From the NCBI RefSeq assembly GCF_008831285.2, contig NC_045139.1:16598354-16662353 (forward strand): a stretch of DNA of 64,000 nucleotides, read 5' to 3'. Positions within the stretch are counted from its first letter, which is position 1. Each line of letters starts with the position of its first letter. This document shows positions 32,810-45,400 of the stretch, piece by piece. The stretch comes from Nymphaea colorata (lineage: Eukaryota > Streptophyta > Magnoliopsida > Nymphaeales > Nymphaeaceae). The notes under the pieces are model-generated. The model had not been told where the DNA came from, searched no databases, and was given only the letters and a program-made list of their open reading frames with translations. The position numbers and the translations under genes were made by a program.

Positions 32810-33720
32810 AACTACCTGATTCCTCCATCACCATTATCTTCCATACTGTCACTAAGAAGCACAAATTCCAGCATCGCAGCAACCAGATGGGTCTGATTTT
32901 TAGCTCTGAACCACAACTCTGCTTCTTTCTGAATGACTAACCATGGCACTCTAGATCTCCCAAGGCGAGCAACAACTGAATGCCGTATGCCCCAAGTTAT
33001 ACTGCAGCCCAGAAATAGATGGTTCACACTCTCCTCTTGGCATCGGCAAAGGAAGCATCTGTTGACAAGGCTGATCCCCATCTTTTGAATTCTATTCTGC
33101 ATGAGAAGTTTCTTCTCGCACGCAGCATAGGTAAAGCAGCGTGTTCTCGCTGGTGCACAAGAATTCAATATCCCTGCCCACCTGTTCTGAACAACACCTT
33201 TCTCCCTGATGTCTTCCCAAATGGCCCTACTTGAAAAGCATTGTTCCTTGTGCCCAATCAGATCAGTTTGTCCTCTCCCCCATTGTCAGTTACTTCAGTT
33301 ACCTCTCTTATACTCTCAATGGCAAATCTTTTCTTTGAATTTCATCTCTGGCATCAGTTATTCTCCAGCCAAGACAAAAAATCACTTCCCCATGATCCTC
33401 CCTTCTCACCCCATCAATGTTTATGCAAGGTTTCCATCTACCCATCCAGTAGTTATTCTTTGACCATTTCCTATCTTCCAGGCCTCTATTCTCTTCCATC
33501 CTTGTCCAAGGCTTTGCCAAGCACTAGACCTGTTCGTTTTAGCCCGATTTCTCCTTGTCTCTTAGGCTTACAAAAGGATATTCCAAGCAACATGTTGAAG
33601 TCTCTTACTACTCTCAGTTTCAGCCCAAAGAAAACCGGCTTGATCTTCTCTAATGTAGGAATGATACACCTTGGAAGCTTGAAAACCTGCATCCGAAACA
33701 TTCGAAGAGAGGCAACCTGG
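32810..33720 (-). mobile_element. LINE (L1-type) non-LTR retrotransposon remnant, 3' part of ORF2
   Basis: Minus-strand frames carry the zinc-binding tail that follows reverse transcriptase in plant L1 elements: CFLCRCQEESVNHLFLGC with C-x2-C and H-x4-C spacing, preceded by TRCFTYAACEKKLLMQNRIQ. Further upstream frames give PKRQGEIGL-like text of the same region. The coding sense is spread over several frames with stops, so this is a degraded fragment. No poly(A) tail or target duplication was identified. Confidence 0.7.
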
Positions 33721-35360
33721 TGATTATAGTGAAGTATCCTTACTTTCGGAAATTATCTTTTACTTTTTTCTAAGATGTTCATTTGTTACCCCATCCATTG
33801 TTATCATTCACTATTTGCTATGCTACTTCTTACGAGACGTTCAGAACAGGAATACTGCGTTCATTGGCACGCAGTGCTACTCTTTAACGTATGCTGCCTG
33901 TTCCTTCCAAATCAGAATATTGAAATTTTTGACTTCGTACTGATGAAAATTGTGTTGGTAGCCAAACATATCGATACAATTGCATCATTTACCTTTCAAT
34001 AGTGTAAGTGGCCCAAGTTTGTGTTCAATCGGCTTGAAGCCTTGAAGTGGAAGACAAGATACAGGAAACAAAAAGTTGCGAGTACGTTACTTGCTTACAA
34101 TGACAGGATTTAACTTGTCACCATGACCTTTAGGTCAGGGACAAAGCACCTGATTGCTTGAATGTGACCATTAAAGTGATTTTCTTGTAATCTAACCTTG
34201 CATGGACGATCTTAACAATAAGTTGATGGGAAACATATATTAGCCATCTCGTCTCTGCCGAATCTCCACGAAGACAAAGTTCTCTCATTTGAGAGATCCC
34301 TCTGCGAATTTCTACGAAGATGAAGTTTTCTCCTGGTCATGGGAGATTCTGTTTCTCGTTTTCTGAAGACTCTGTAAAACAGAAACCAACAAAATAGTTG
34401 TGCACTCAAATTTGCTGCTGCCCCATTTCTAGTTGCGAACTCTTTCCCAACGAAACAGCCTTCATGAAACCTTCACGAAAACGCACCTGGTGAAGTTTGA
34501 ATTCATAATCACTTTCCAGTTAGGCCAACCTTCGTGCTGTTCCTGTTTTTGCTGGAAATTGATGTAAAACGACGATACACCAATTCTGTCCCTGGGAGGA
34601 ATTTCTCTTTCCCACGGCACTGACACGACTAAAAGCCAACCACATACATAAACAGGACCATGACGGCACCAACAGCAAAGCCAAATGGAAAGCCCTCCCT
34701 GCACCAACCAAGCCAACTTTTTGCTGTAAAGGGACAAAGTTTTCATGGCTTCTTGGGGGAAAATAACGAAGACATAATAATAAGTTCAGGAGTTAGGTAC
34801 GGTGCTCCGGCTGAAATGGCTAAGAAAAGTTCTTTGTCGCTTCGCTTCCTGTGAGATGTACATTGCAAGAGAGGTCGATCTTAATATGATCCACTGGTTC
34901 TTTCCTAACCTTCTAAATCAGCACGAGAATTGATATAAAATAGGCACTCCAAGACGTCGGGTTCTGCTGGGGCTGGGGCTGGGTCTGCTTGATCCGTGTA
35001 ATGATCATGATCGAGTAATATTATTTTGAATGCTTTCCCAAAAACATTTGTTTTTGTGACATGGCCGAGCGGCAGGCGAAGGAAAAAGTAGAAAGGAAAA
35101 AGAGTTTCATTCACAGATACAACGTGTCTAATCAAATCATCAAACGTAAATTTCCAGAGAAGTATGACTGCTGGTCAACAACGGCAAGCGGCTTTCCTGA
35201 CTGCTAAAAACCTACTCTCATCTCTCCACCAACTTTTTATAACAAAAAAAAAAAAGGAGCAACTCACGCCCCGACAAATACAACTTTCTAGATGAGTTGA
35301 AAAGAAGAAGAGGTATATTATTAGCTGATGCTGGTAGTCCTCTTTCACTTGGGGAGTCGG
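33721..35360. other. Intergenic between LINE remnant and DRE2
   Basis: No supported gene. The overlapping minus-strand frames at 34462-34746 show no known motif. The part nearest 35360 is likely the DRE2 3' UTR. Confidence 0.55.
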
Positions 35361-38300
35361 CTAGATATCAGCCGCTAGAAAGTTACCAGGGATTGTGATC
35401 TGCAGCATCAGTTGTCGATGAAAGTTAGAAGGAAACCAAGTCAAGTCAAATGGATAATAAACTTGAGGAAGAGGCAACAACGAAGAACAAAATTGGGTCA
35501 AAATTTTCTCACCTTCTCCCCCATCTTGAATGGAGGCAAACCTCTGTAAGGACACCCGCTGCATCGGAATGCATCTCCGAGACCACACTATGGAAGGATT
35601 TAGAGTTAGCAACGTAGAGAAAATTACCTTTTGCTTTTTTGCCATCATTGACACCCAAAATCTAGAATTAGAAACTTACGTTCCCACAGGAAGATTGAGG
35701 ATTGTTCAATTGCTCTGCAGTCAGCACCAGCTTCTCACCCTTTTCCTCTGCTTCAGCTCGGCCGCACGTGCAATTCTTGCATGCTTTCCGAGTGCTTCCA
35801 ACTTCACAATCTCCAACTGCATAGAAAGGCTCAAGGGTCAAGTAAAATTTTTAAAGAATTTTAAATCTTGTGATCACAAGATATGACACTGACTTGGTAG
35901 TTCAGGTCTCGTCAAGTCTTCGTCAGTTAACAGGCTATCCTCGTCGATGAGATCGTCTTCTATTTGAATCTTTGGAAAGCTCTTTGGTGCCGCCTTAATT
36001 GAAAATGATGAACCAACCTTCCAGGAGGGCTTTTTGGCTCTCACCTGCCAAATCATAAGCCCCACTCATAAGAAAAATGACAGCGCTGAAGGATTCAAAT
36101 GAAAAAATAATTTGCATGGAGCAGATGAAATTAAGAGAGAGAATGCCATTCAAGCATTCCATACCGTCAAACATTGAGCATCTTCTCTTGGCAGTAGCTG
36201 TCCCAGTGCAACAACTTCTGCTTCAATAAAGCCAGACATGACCAGTCTACGTTCTAGTGTGGCACGTGCCTGCGACAAAATACTTCTCATGAATTGCATG
36301 AAGAATACAGCTTTACAATGCGAACAGTGGAGATATGTACGATCCTACCTGAATATGGAGTATCACAAGAACTAAACCACATGCTACAAATAGGACAAAC
36401 CAAAGAAAATAGTAAGGGCCATGGGAATAGACATGCCAATGAGGTAGCAGTTTCAATATATTCTGTTTGAAAAAAAAAACGACGAACTGCAATCAAGCAT
36501 CAACCTTGATCAATAAGACCAACATAAAAATCTTGCCAGATGATCTGAAAGAATCTCCACAGAAAGTTCCCTGATGCTAATTAAGATTGAAAACACCCAT
36601 CTTGTCTGTCTGATGGATTTCCTAATCTGAAGGCCTCGACCAAATAATGCAAAGATAAGAGCCCTGAGGTTCCCCTACACAAAATTACACCCGTGTGACC
36701 GTGCCTACTCATGCCAGTGTAACGTTCATAATTTAAAAACAACAGTACAACACCATCATGTCCGACTTTTTTCCCTGGAATAAATAAATGTAGCTGTCGA
36801 ACACTATTGTCAATATCAACAACTCCAAGTTCCAGAGAACCTTTACAGAAGCACATAGCAAGAAAATCACACGGTACAGAGATAGTCCAAAAGTCACCTA
36901 TCCTGGTTAACAAACGAAAGGAAAACACCACACCTCTTCAGTTGTTCCAGTTGGTTGCAAAAGTTTCTGCACAAGGACCTTTCCACCATCTTTCAATCCC
37001 TTAACAATCTCAGCTAGCAATTGACCTACTTGGACCTCAACCTCCCTTTCCAACAAAACAACAATGTCGATGGATGAAGATTCAACTGGCAATCTTCCTG
37101 TAACGAATGAATAATTCACCAGACAGGTTAGTTAGTATATAAATCAATGCAGGTACTTTGTGACTCTCATTGCAAAAGTTCTTTAAGATACATCTAATCA
37201 GGTATGGATAGAATGAATAAATATCTAACTGTTCTCTTCCATAACTCGCATTTTCCCAGTCTAAGACTAATTTGTTATGATGATGTCAAAAGCTGCTTAG
37301 GGATCAAAAATGTTCAAAATGTTACTTTCACATTAGAGGACCACAAGTGGAGTCAATATAAACATACAAGCTATGCAGAACCATCTAATGAGATAAAAAT
37401 GTGGTCATCCCTGAACCCTACCATCAATTACTTACATGGCTTACTATTCTATTTGCCTGATGAAACACTTTTCACCATATTTACTAAGTCAACATAATTC
37501 TAAGAAGAATAGGATTTCACAGAGTCAAATTCCTCAAAACATTTTTTTCCATATTTGAAAGCGATAATGGAATGATACAGGCATTCACGAGATTGGCACA
37601 ATACAAAGCTTCACTCCATGTGTAGTTTTCCAGACTTCATGCAAAACTTTTCTGAAATAGTTATCTAGGGAATCAGGCCCTCACCAAATACTAAAAGTCT
37701 CAGTGTGGCCCACTTTGATGGATAACAATTCCATTGAAAATTGTACAAGGAATATGTTTTAAAAACACTCATAATACATGCATTGGAGCTGGCAATTTCT
37801 GCTTTAAGGTCTCATAGTTTTCAGAGGCATGCGTTACATGATATCAAGGAAGAGCACAAAAGTATCAAAATTTACTGTCTGAATGGGGGCGGGGGGATAA
37901 ACACTACAATGTACATTGATCTATTCAATTAAACAAAAAGGAAAAAGGTTAGTTCCGCCCTATGTCAGTTACATCAGATTTCCATCCACCTCTCAAAGGA
38001 GGCATAACGAGCATTAAAATTGTGCCTATCATACATAAGCTAGACCAACTAACTCAGATAAATCTCCTTCTATAAAGTGATAAATGGCCTAGTGCAGCTT
38101 GAAACCAAAACTAAAAATCTCTTTTTGTACTAAACCAGATGATTACTGGCATCAAGAAAAGGACTTTACAAACAATAGTGAACCGTTAGACAACTAGAGA
38201 TAGTTAACTTCATTATCCAATTTTAACGGCAGTCGCAACAACACTGAGCATTACAACAGACTGTTTATCAAGAATATATCTTTACAGATTCCCAGTTGTC

Positions 38301-38612
38301 TCAAACACTTACTAAAAAATTTTCGCAACAACTGAGGCCCATCTTCCCAAACAAAGTAAGAGAAAAAATATAAAGGCATTTGCAACTCTTCGACAGAAAA
38401 GAAAATCCTATAACTGAAAAACAAACGATTTCCTACAACTGGGACACAAACAATCTGAAAATCAAAGGGCCACGCTTACCATTGAGGGAAGAAACTTGAG
38501 TAATGACCGATACATTTACTTCTGTGATTTCTTTATGCTCTATATCACAAATTTTCGACAAAATTGAATTGATTGGCAGAATGGCATCATCTGTTATCAA
38601 CAACACTTCCAT
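35361..38612 (-). CDS. DRE2: Anamorsin/CIAPIN1, cytosolic Fe-S assembly electron carrier
   Basis: Receives electrons from the diflavin reductase (TAH18/ATR3 in Arabidopsis) for cytosolic Fe-S cluster assembly. Seven coding exons join in phase: 38612-38480, 37097-36934, 36269-36165, 36044-35894, 35816-35680, 35587-35513, 35399-35361, giving 267 aa. The N-terminal part is a methyltransferase-like domain (starts [13 protein letters not shown]). After the linker [17 protein letters not shown] comes [11 protein letters not shown], then two cluster motifs: C188-x8-C197-x2-C200-x-C202 in [15 protein letters not shown], and C228-x2-C231-x7-C239-x2-C242 in [15 protein letters not shown]. It ends [12 protein letters not shown], the expected terminus. 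All eight cysteines are present, so the protein should be functional. A noncoding first exon ends near 39390, with an intron back to 38629. Confidence 0.96.
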
Positions 38613-39389
38613 TTCGACTTTCTGTAGATCTGAGAAAAGACAAACACAATTAGCTGGTAACAACTAACAAAGTAAACATGCCATAGCTATAAGCAGTATA
38701 TTAAAGGCATAAAACCATACAAGAACAAAAAACAAATTTTGCTCCATCAATTCTCGACAGACTAACCGCAAACGGCAACCACCTCAAACAGAAGCCCCCA
38801 GACATTCACACAATAAAAATAGAAAAAATGAAAAAGATCAGAGGGTTAAACACAAGGGTTCCCGTAATTAATCAGCAAAAGGTCAGATATTCAGCATACT
38901 ATTATGAAAACGTATCATATCTGTAGCAACTCCAAGGTGTCCCAAGAGAGAGAGAGAGAGAGATCCACCAAAAGAAACGCGGGACTCCTACATTATCCAA
39001 GAGATAGAACGGCTATAACAAAAAAGTGCTAAAGAAAGGCCACCCAGCTCCATCTTTCGGGTAAAAAAACCATGGTTCAAAAAGATTAACGACCTCTCGC
39101 CCTACCTCTGAAATGAAGAAGCAAAATCCGACGGACACACACCATAAGCGTCTACAGATTCAAAATCGGCAAAAAAAACGCCAGAAAAGAAAACAACTAA
39201 ACCATGGAAGACGCTATTATAAAAAAAAAAAAAAAAAACTCGTAAACTCCGAACGTTAAGATCGAATCCCATCAAATCCCCTCGCTTTCTCTCGTGGCAA
39301 CCACAAACCCACCAACCTTCACGAATCTTCCCCATTTCAAAACGAAACTCATCCAAGAAACAAAAAAAGCAAAAAGATAGTCAACTCAC

Positions 39390-39600
39390 GGATCAGAAAG
39401 AGTGAATCGATCTCCCACTCCACCGACAGAAAGACTCGAGCCGCCTCCTACCCTCTTCGTGCCTATAGCTCGAGACGGCAGCCAACTATGATCTCTCCGG
39501 CGTTCGGCGCCTAGGGTTGAAGAAATCGCCGACCTCAAGGAATTCAAAAGAAGAAGAGAACTCCTCACGAGTATCAAGTTTTGACGCGAAACGAGGGCGG
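39390..39600 (-). other. DRE2: Probable noncoding first exon of DRE2
   Basis: On the minus strand the sequence CTGATCC|GTGAGTTG supplies a strong donor at 39390/39389. A matching acceptor TCTCAG|ATCTAC lies before 38629, 17 bases ahead of the DRE2 ATG. The upper edge is set by the TATA box and is approximate. Confidence 0.6.
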
Positions 39601-39608
39601 AGGGAATG

Positions 39609-39616
39609 TATTTATA
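39609..39616 (-). promoter_or_regulatory. Putative TATA box of DRE2
   Basis: Minus-strand TATAAATA lies at the upstream edge of the inferred noncoding exon, at a sensible distance for transcription starting near 39580. Confidence 0.6.
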
Positions 39617-42486
39617 CAACGAACAGCGGAAAAAAGAAAATTATCAAAAATATAAAAAGAAAAAAGCGGGAGAAAAATACCTCGGAAGACTATGGGCCCC
39701 GCCAACCCACCGAATTACCGGCCGGCCACGTAAGTGCTGACGTGGCTAAAGCTTAAAGGGAATTCAGGTCAGAGTTTTTTATTCTACCAATTAGAAAGCT
39801 TGTTAATCGAGATGTAATGGCAACCCAAAACTGACCTCGATGTTAATATAATAAATTCCCAGCAAACTTATGACTTAATTTTAATCTATATTTAAAATAA
39901 TTATGAACCACATTTTGTATTCTTCAAAACGATCGTCATGTTTATGAATGGCTCTATAAAAATTAATTCTTAAATCATTATCAAGTTTTGACCTTTTTTT
40001 TTAATGTTTAATTAAAAAAATATGCAAAAAATTCTTAAAATCATGCCTTCATGTCTTCATTGCTTCGGGGTTCAGTTCAACTAGAGTGTTGTGAACATGT
40101 TCCTCCTTTTTATATCAATAGATCTTGTGACCCCTTTGATGAATTTGAACATAAATTTTATATTGAAACGTTGGTAGGATTTGCTGTTATGTGTCCCTTT
40201 AAAAATGGATTCAACGGAATGAACGTGACCTCATTGATGATTGAGCCTCCCTTTTAACTCTATTCAAAGTCCAACATGTTTTTGAATTAGTAAATTAACA
40301 TTAGCTTAGAAACCATTACACGCCTTTTGCTTTTCTAGGAGACGAGATCAAATAAACCCACTTCCGTTTTCATGCTTTCTTAGACAAGCAAACGGGTCAG
40401 ATCCAGTTTTAGGGTTTGTTCGCTGCCTGTATCGGGTTAGATTAGGATCCAGCTCCTGGTTTAGACCTAAGTAGGATCCATAGGGTTACTGGTCATTTGA
40501 GAATTGTGACCCATTTGTCCCCAAACGAGAAACGGATCCACCTAATGCATTCAAAGTCCAAATCAATTTCTTTCAGATTGCCTGATCGGGTCTGGATCCA
40601 AATTTAGCCGAAAAGCTTCCCAATTCTCCTTGCCACGCGGATTGGCCCTTCAATCCTACGTGGACAAAGTGACACGTGGTAATCAGGCGGGTTCATTGCC
40701 CTACAACGTGGCGTGCATTCGAAGGAGTGAGGAAGCACCAGAGCATGCCACGTGTATCATCTGCTTCACCCAAGGGCTATGCATTGTCTTTCTGTACAAT
40801 TGGCATCAACCAATGGATGGTGAGGACCACTGATTGGTGGACTGGTGAAGCCAAAGAAGGACATCCACATTGGCACTTGGATCAGAGCTTCAAAGGCAGC
40901 CATCTGGTGAAGAAGGTGAACAGAGACAGGTCGAATCCGAGGCAACTTAACATAGTGGCGGCGGGATTCAATAAAGGGAGTCGAGAACATGACAAAACCC
41001 TAGATACCAATTTCCACCTCCAAAAATTGGTCCTTGTTTGAATGTCTCCGATCTCAGATCCGAGGTGATTTGAATTAATGAGCTCTTACATCTCACGATT
41101 TCATGTCCATTGATTTCAACACGCACGTTAGCTCTACTCTTTAGAGGTTCATGAATTGCGACAGAAATCTGCAATTCGTGCATCTCTATCCTATGGATTT
41201 GAAGCCCCTCTCTCACTCTGCCTATGGATTTGGCAAATAAAAGGAATCTCAATTCTACAGTTTAACTAGTGGATTCGGACCACACGACTACGGCAACAGC
41301 TTTGCTTACATAGATTCCATGTTGTGCAACGATTAGAGGTAAAGAAACATCTTACCGATATTGTATGTCATTTGCTAAGTGTCTGTATTGCTCTCTCATT
41401 CACCATGTTTTTAGAATGCTTCATACAACCAAAGGATGCAGAAGCTTAAGTGTGCCACACATTTTTCAGGAACATTAAAAATTGAGAAATTGTTCACAGC
41501 AATTGGTCTTGAAAAGCCAAATTCCGCCCGCATTTTCCCGGAAGAGCAACATTCATAGATGGAATCAGACGGGTAAATCAGCATTCAAATGCTCTGTGCA
41601 GCCAAAGCAGGAATGGGTGAGAACCTCCTTCATGGTAATGGTCCATAGTGACAGCAGTAATGCCATCAAACAAGTTTGACAAATCCATGGTTACGCAGTT
41701 TTGAATCGAATCCAGTTTCAGCTACAAATAAGCCCATTCAATCCATGGGAGTATTTCAGGTTAGCCTTCAGTGTCCCCAAAAGCTAAACGGATCTGCGAT
41801 AGTCCATCTCTCGTTTAGCAGTTTATGGTATAATGTCAACTAAAGTTAGCTCCTATAGCCAGATAAGTGGAACTCAAAGAGAGGAAAGGAGGGGGGAAAA
41901 ATATTGGCAGATATATACATATGTATATGTATATATTGACAACTAGATGCATACATAAAACTTCTGAAATTGATAACTTCCACTGGAAAAATCAGTTCTA
42001 TACAACTATCATTCATGTTGTCGGACCGACAGAATGAGCAGGCTGTCTGCTGACATATCCATCCACCTGAATAAAACATGACAACAAGAATTCAACATGA
42101 CAGTCATACAATTTATAAGCACAAGTGAGGCAAAAAGAGAGTTTATGTGAATCATCCAACAGGTCACTGAGCTAGTCAAATGACAATATAATAAGTGTGT
42201 GTCAACCAGCCAAAGGTCCCATCTGGGATTGCAGAAAAATCACAAAAAGACATTCAACATTTGAAAAGGAAACAAAAACACCCTTAAGTTTGGTCTTTCT
42301 AGTTTAACCGCCTGATTATGTACAACAAAGGTGGATAAGGAAAGAGACTCAAACTAAAGTAAAGTTTCGTTGTACCACCAAAAGTTGTTCTTTTTCTCAG
42401 TAAATTTGAAAAAATAATGCAAAGAGAAGGTTTACATACCTCCGGCCAAGAAATTCACCAATTGTTGTTCCCGGGAAGTTCCGTGA
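39617..42486. other. Intergenic between DRE2 and NTMC2T5; ACGTG cluster
   Basis: No supported gene. Four ACGTG cores fall within about 100 bases: TACGTGG at 40657, ACACGTGG at 40672, AACGTGGC at 40705 and GCCACGTGT at 40747. Around 40380-40610 are GGATCC/GGGTC-rich words resembling a decayed repeat. About 41850-42486 is probably NTMC2T5 3' UTR. Confidence 0.55.
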
Positions 42487-45400
42487 TCAAGGATTAAATA
42501 CATTTGAGCCATCCACACTAGAGGCAATCAAGACAGCGATGCTCGTAATTACAGCAAGCCAAGATATTTCTGAACCTGTTCAAGGTATCATAGATACAAT
42601 TTCGTTAAATAGGATTTTATCAATAGACATTTCATGTTTTGTTGGGGAAATATTTGAAAATTTCACATTAAATTTATAAAATAATACAGAAGTTGTAAGA
42701 AAAAACAAAAAAAAGTAACAGGCATTAAAAAAGATAGAAAGAAGAAGCAAAAATAAATGTAAATTCAAGTTATAACCAATGACAAACACAGCCACCAGAC
42801 TTTGAGAGACCAAAACAATCAACATCAAACTGGAAAGCAATAATGCTATATACAGATGATAAATGCGCACGAGAGAGAGGGGGGAGCGGGGAAAGCACAC
42901 CGGACTTCAGTTTCATGGTGCCGATAATATTCAAGAATAAGAAAAAAAAAAAAAGGAGAAAACGGAAGGTTAAGAAAAGTGCCATAAGCTTAATTAATAC
43001 CTCCAGGATCACTGAAGCTGCTCTCAGGGTCAATAGCATCAGCTTTGGATCCAAGACCAGATGACCTCTGCATGTTTGTGTCTGTCTTAGTAGCTTCCTC
43101 AGATGATCCCATATTTCCACTGTCAAATGCCATTATTCCCTGAAATTCTTCACTCACAATCAAAGCAGCCAAAACATTCATAAAAGACTCTCGTTCTGTT
43201 CCATCAGAAAAATTTCTTTCTACTGGTCCATAGAAGCCTTCAGCTTCTTCATAATTCAAACTTTCATCATCGGACATATAATTTTCCAATTGCTTCACTT
43301 TGGTATCATCCTCTTCATCCTCCACATATGCTTTATATGTCAGGCGAAGTAATATTTCTCCAGATGAACCTTTATTCAAAATCCCCCAGCCACTTCTCAA
43401 GGGGATCACTTTATCCGTAGGAACAGTATCTTTAAGGGAAGCAAGCTCAACCTGGAACAAATATGTACATGAATTAGCATTATGTAAGAAAAATTGGAAA
43501 AGCAATCATCAAAAGCAGCTGAGGATTAACAAAATATTACAATTTTAACTTCGTGGCATTCTAAAGTATACATGTTACAACAGAGCACATCCAGAAGCAA
43601 AAAGCTAGACACAAAAGGATTTTCTTTCTGTAAGCAATTCATGTGCAGTCATTGATAAACGTCAGTCATACATGTGCCTATAGAAGATCTGTACGACAGG
43701 CAAAAGCCACCCATATTCCAACACTAAGATATACACCAACTTCGCACAGACATTACAGTAGGACAAACTATAGTTTCATGCCTTGTTTCACGAATATTAC
43801 TCCTTAAAAAATATGCATGGCCCTTTATAAAACCTACAGCAAAATTACTTTGCCTACAATAATGACTTTGACATCAACATTTATACAACAGTCGATTGCA
43901 AGCATAACAATGCACAACTTTCCAGCACTCTTGGGCTGCCTTCATGGTGCACAACACCATGGCATCTTGACCATAGCTGTGATGTAAATGCTCCCAAGGA
44001 CAGGCTAATGAATGTCCTTTGCCCATCAAAACAAAGGCCATTGGCCTTTCAAGTTTGTCTACTCTCATGATTAAATCTTGCCACCATGACCCGGTGCACT
44101 AATTTGCAGCATCCTCCATCACCATACCGAGGTATATCAAGATTCTTCTTTTATCTTGATCCAGGGATTTAATGTTCACCTATAATAAATCATCTTTGCG
44201 GATTTACAAAAGGACTTGCGAAAAGAGAATGCTAACTTCCAAAATTTTGTTGTCCACAATCAACACCCATGTTCAACTTGAAATAGAATATAGAAAAGGA
44301 AGTTCTTGTGTCCCTTTGCTTCCCTCTTACAAAGAGGCAAATCAGTGGATAACCTTCTGGAGTCTGAACCTCAGATCACTTCTAAGCAAGCCATGCCATT
44401 AAATCCTACATATTCTGGTGAATTTCTATCGTACTTATTAAATAACCTCTCAAATGAACTTCCAATTCTAAATTAGTGGCATGTTCATAAACTTTTGACT
44501 TTTGACCCAAATTTAAGAGTTAGACTGCACATATATTACTAACATCAGAAATCAAGCAAAAATTTCAGTTTTCAGGTATCAAAATAAAATTTACTAGAAA
44601 ATATAGGTTCATGCTTTTTGTGGATATAAATTATAAAAAAACTAATTTACCTCCCCTCTTCCAATGGTGAAATCTGTGAAGCCAAATGAATCTTTCACTT
44701 GCACACGTAGTCGCTGTTCTCTTGGGTCAACAACCAGTATATGAAAATCCTGCTCACCAAGCATAAAGCAAGAACGAAGGTTATCTTGTAGAAACAACCT
44801 GCTATTAGAAAGACATAAACAGGATTTTGTATCCGATAACAGAAAATGCTGAAGCAAAAACCAAAAACTAAGGTAAAGAAATTTTCACCTGATTCCAGAT
44901 TGGAGAACCTGGGGGCCCAATTACAGTGGTTTGGCTGTTTTTTTTACTACGAATTACTTGATCTCCCAATGTCAACACAACATATGGATCTGTCTTCCCT
45001 GACAATTTATTAAACCCCACGTCATTTCAATGTTTGGATTTTAAATGTCATAAACTTAGAAGATTAATATGGTGTAGATTCCGAGTATGTATGAAGATAA
45101 CATGAACAACAACGAATAGCTACACCAGAATATTGGACATGTATGCTTGGTAGCACTATGCCAATGTTATATTAAGCAAAAAATAGTTTGCATAAATGGT
45201 ATCTTCAGCCTTTAAATGACCACAGATGATAAAGAAAAAACCCTGGGTATGACTTCCATAATGCTAGTTCTGGAATATCATAAATGCACAAACAAAATTT
45301 TGTGAATTGCTCGACCAGAATTTCGGACATGTATGCCTAGTAGCACTTCTCCACAGATATACTAAGCAAAAACATAGCCAGCATAAATGATATCTCTTTA

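Noticed and set aside
34462-34746. 94-codon minus-strand frame between the LINE remnant and DRE2
   Set aside because: No recognisable motif and no splice context that extends it.
40676-41041. 121-codon plus-strand frame beside the ACGTG cluster
   Set aside because: No domain and no conserved-looking blocks; it was considered as a gene driven by the ACGTG sites but nothing supports translation.
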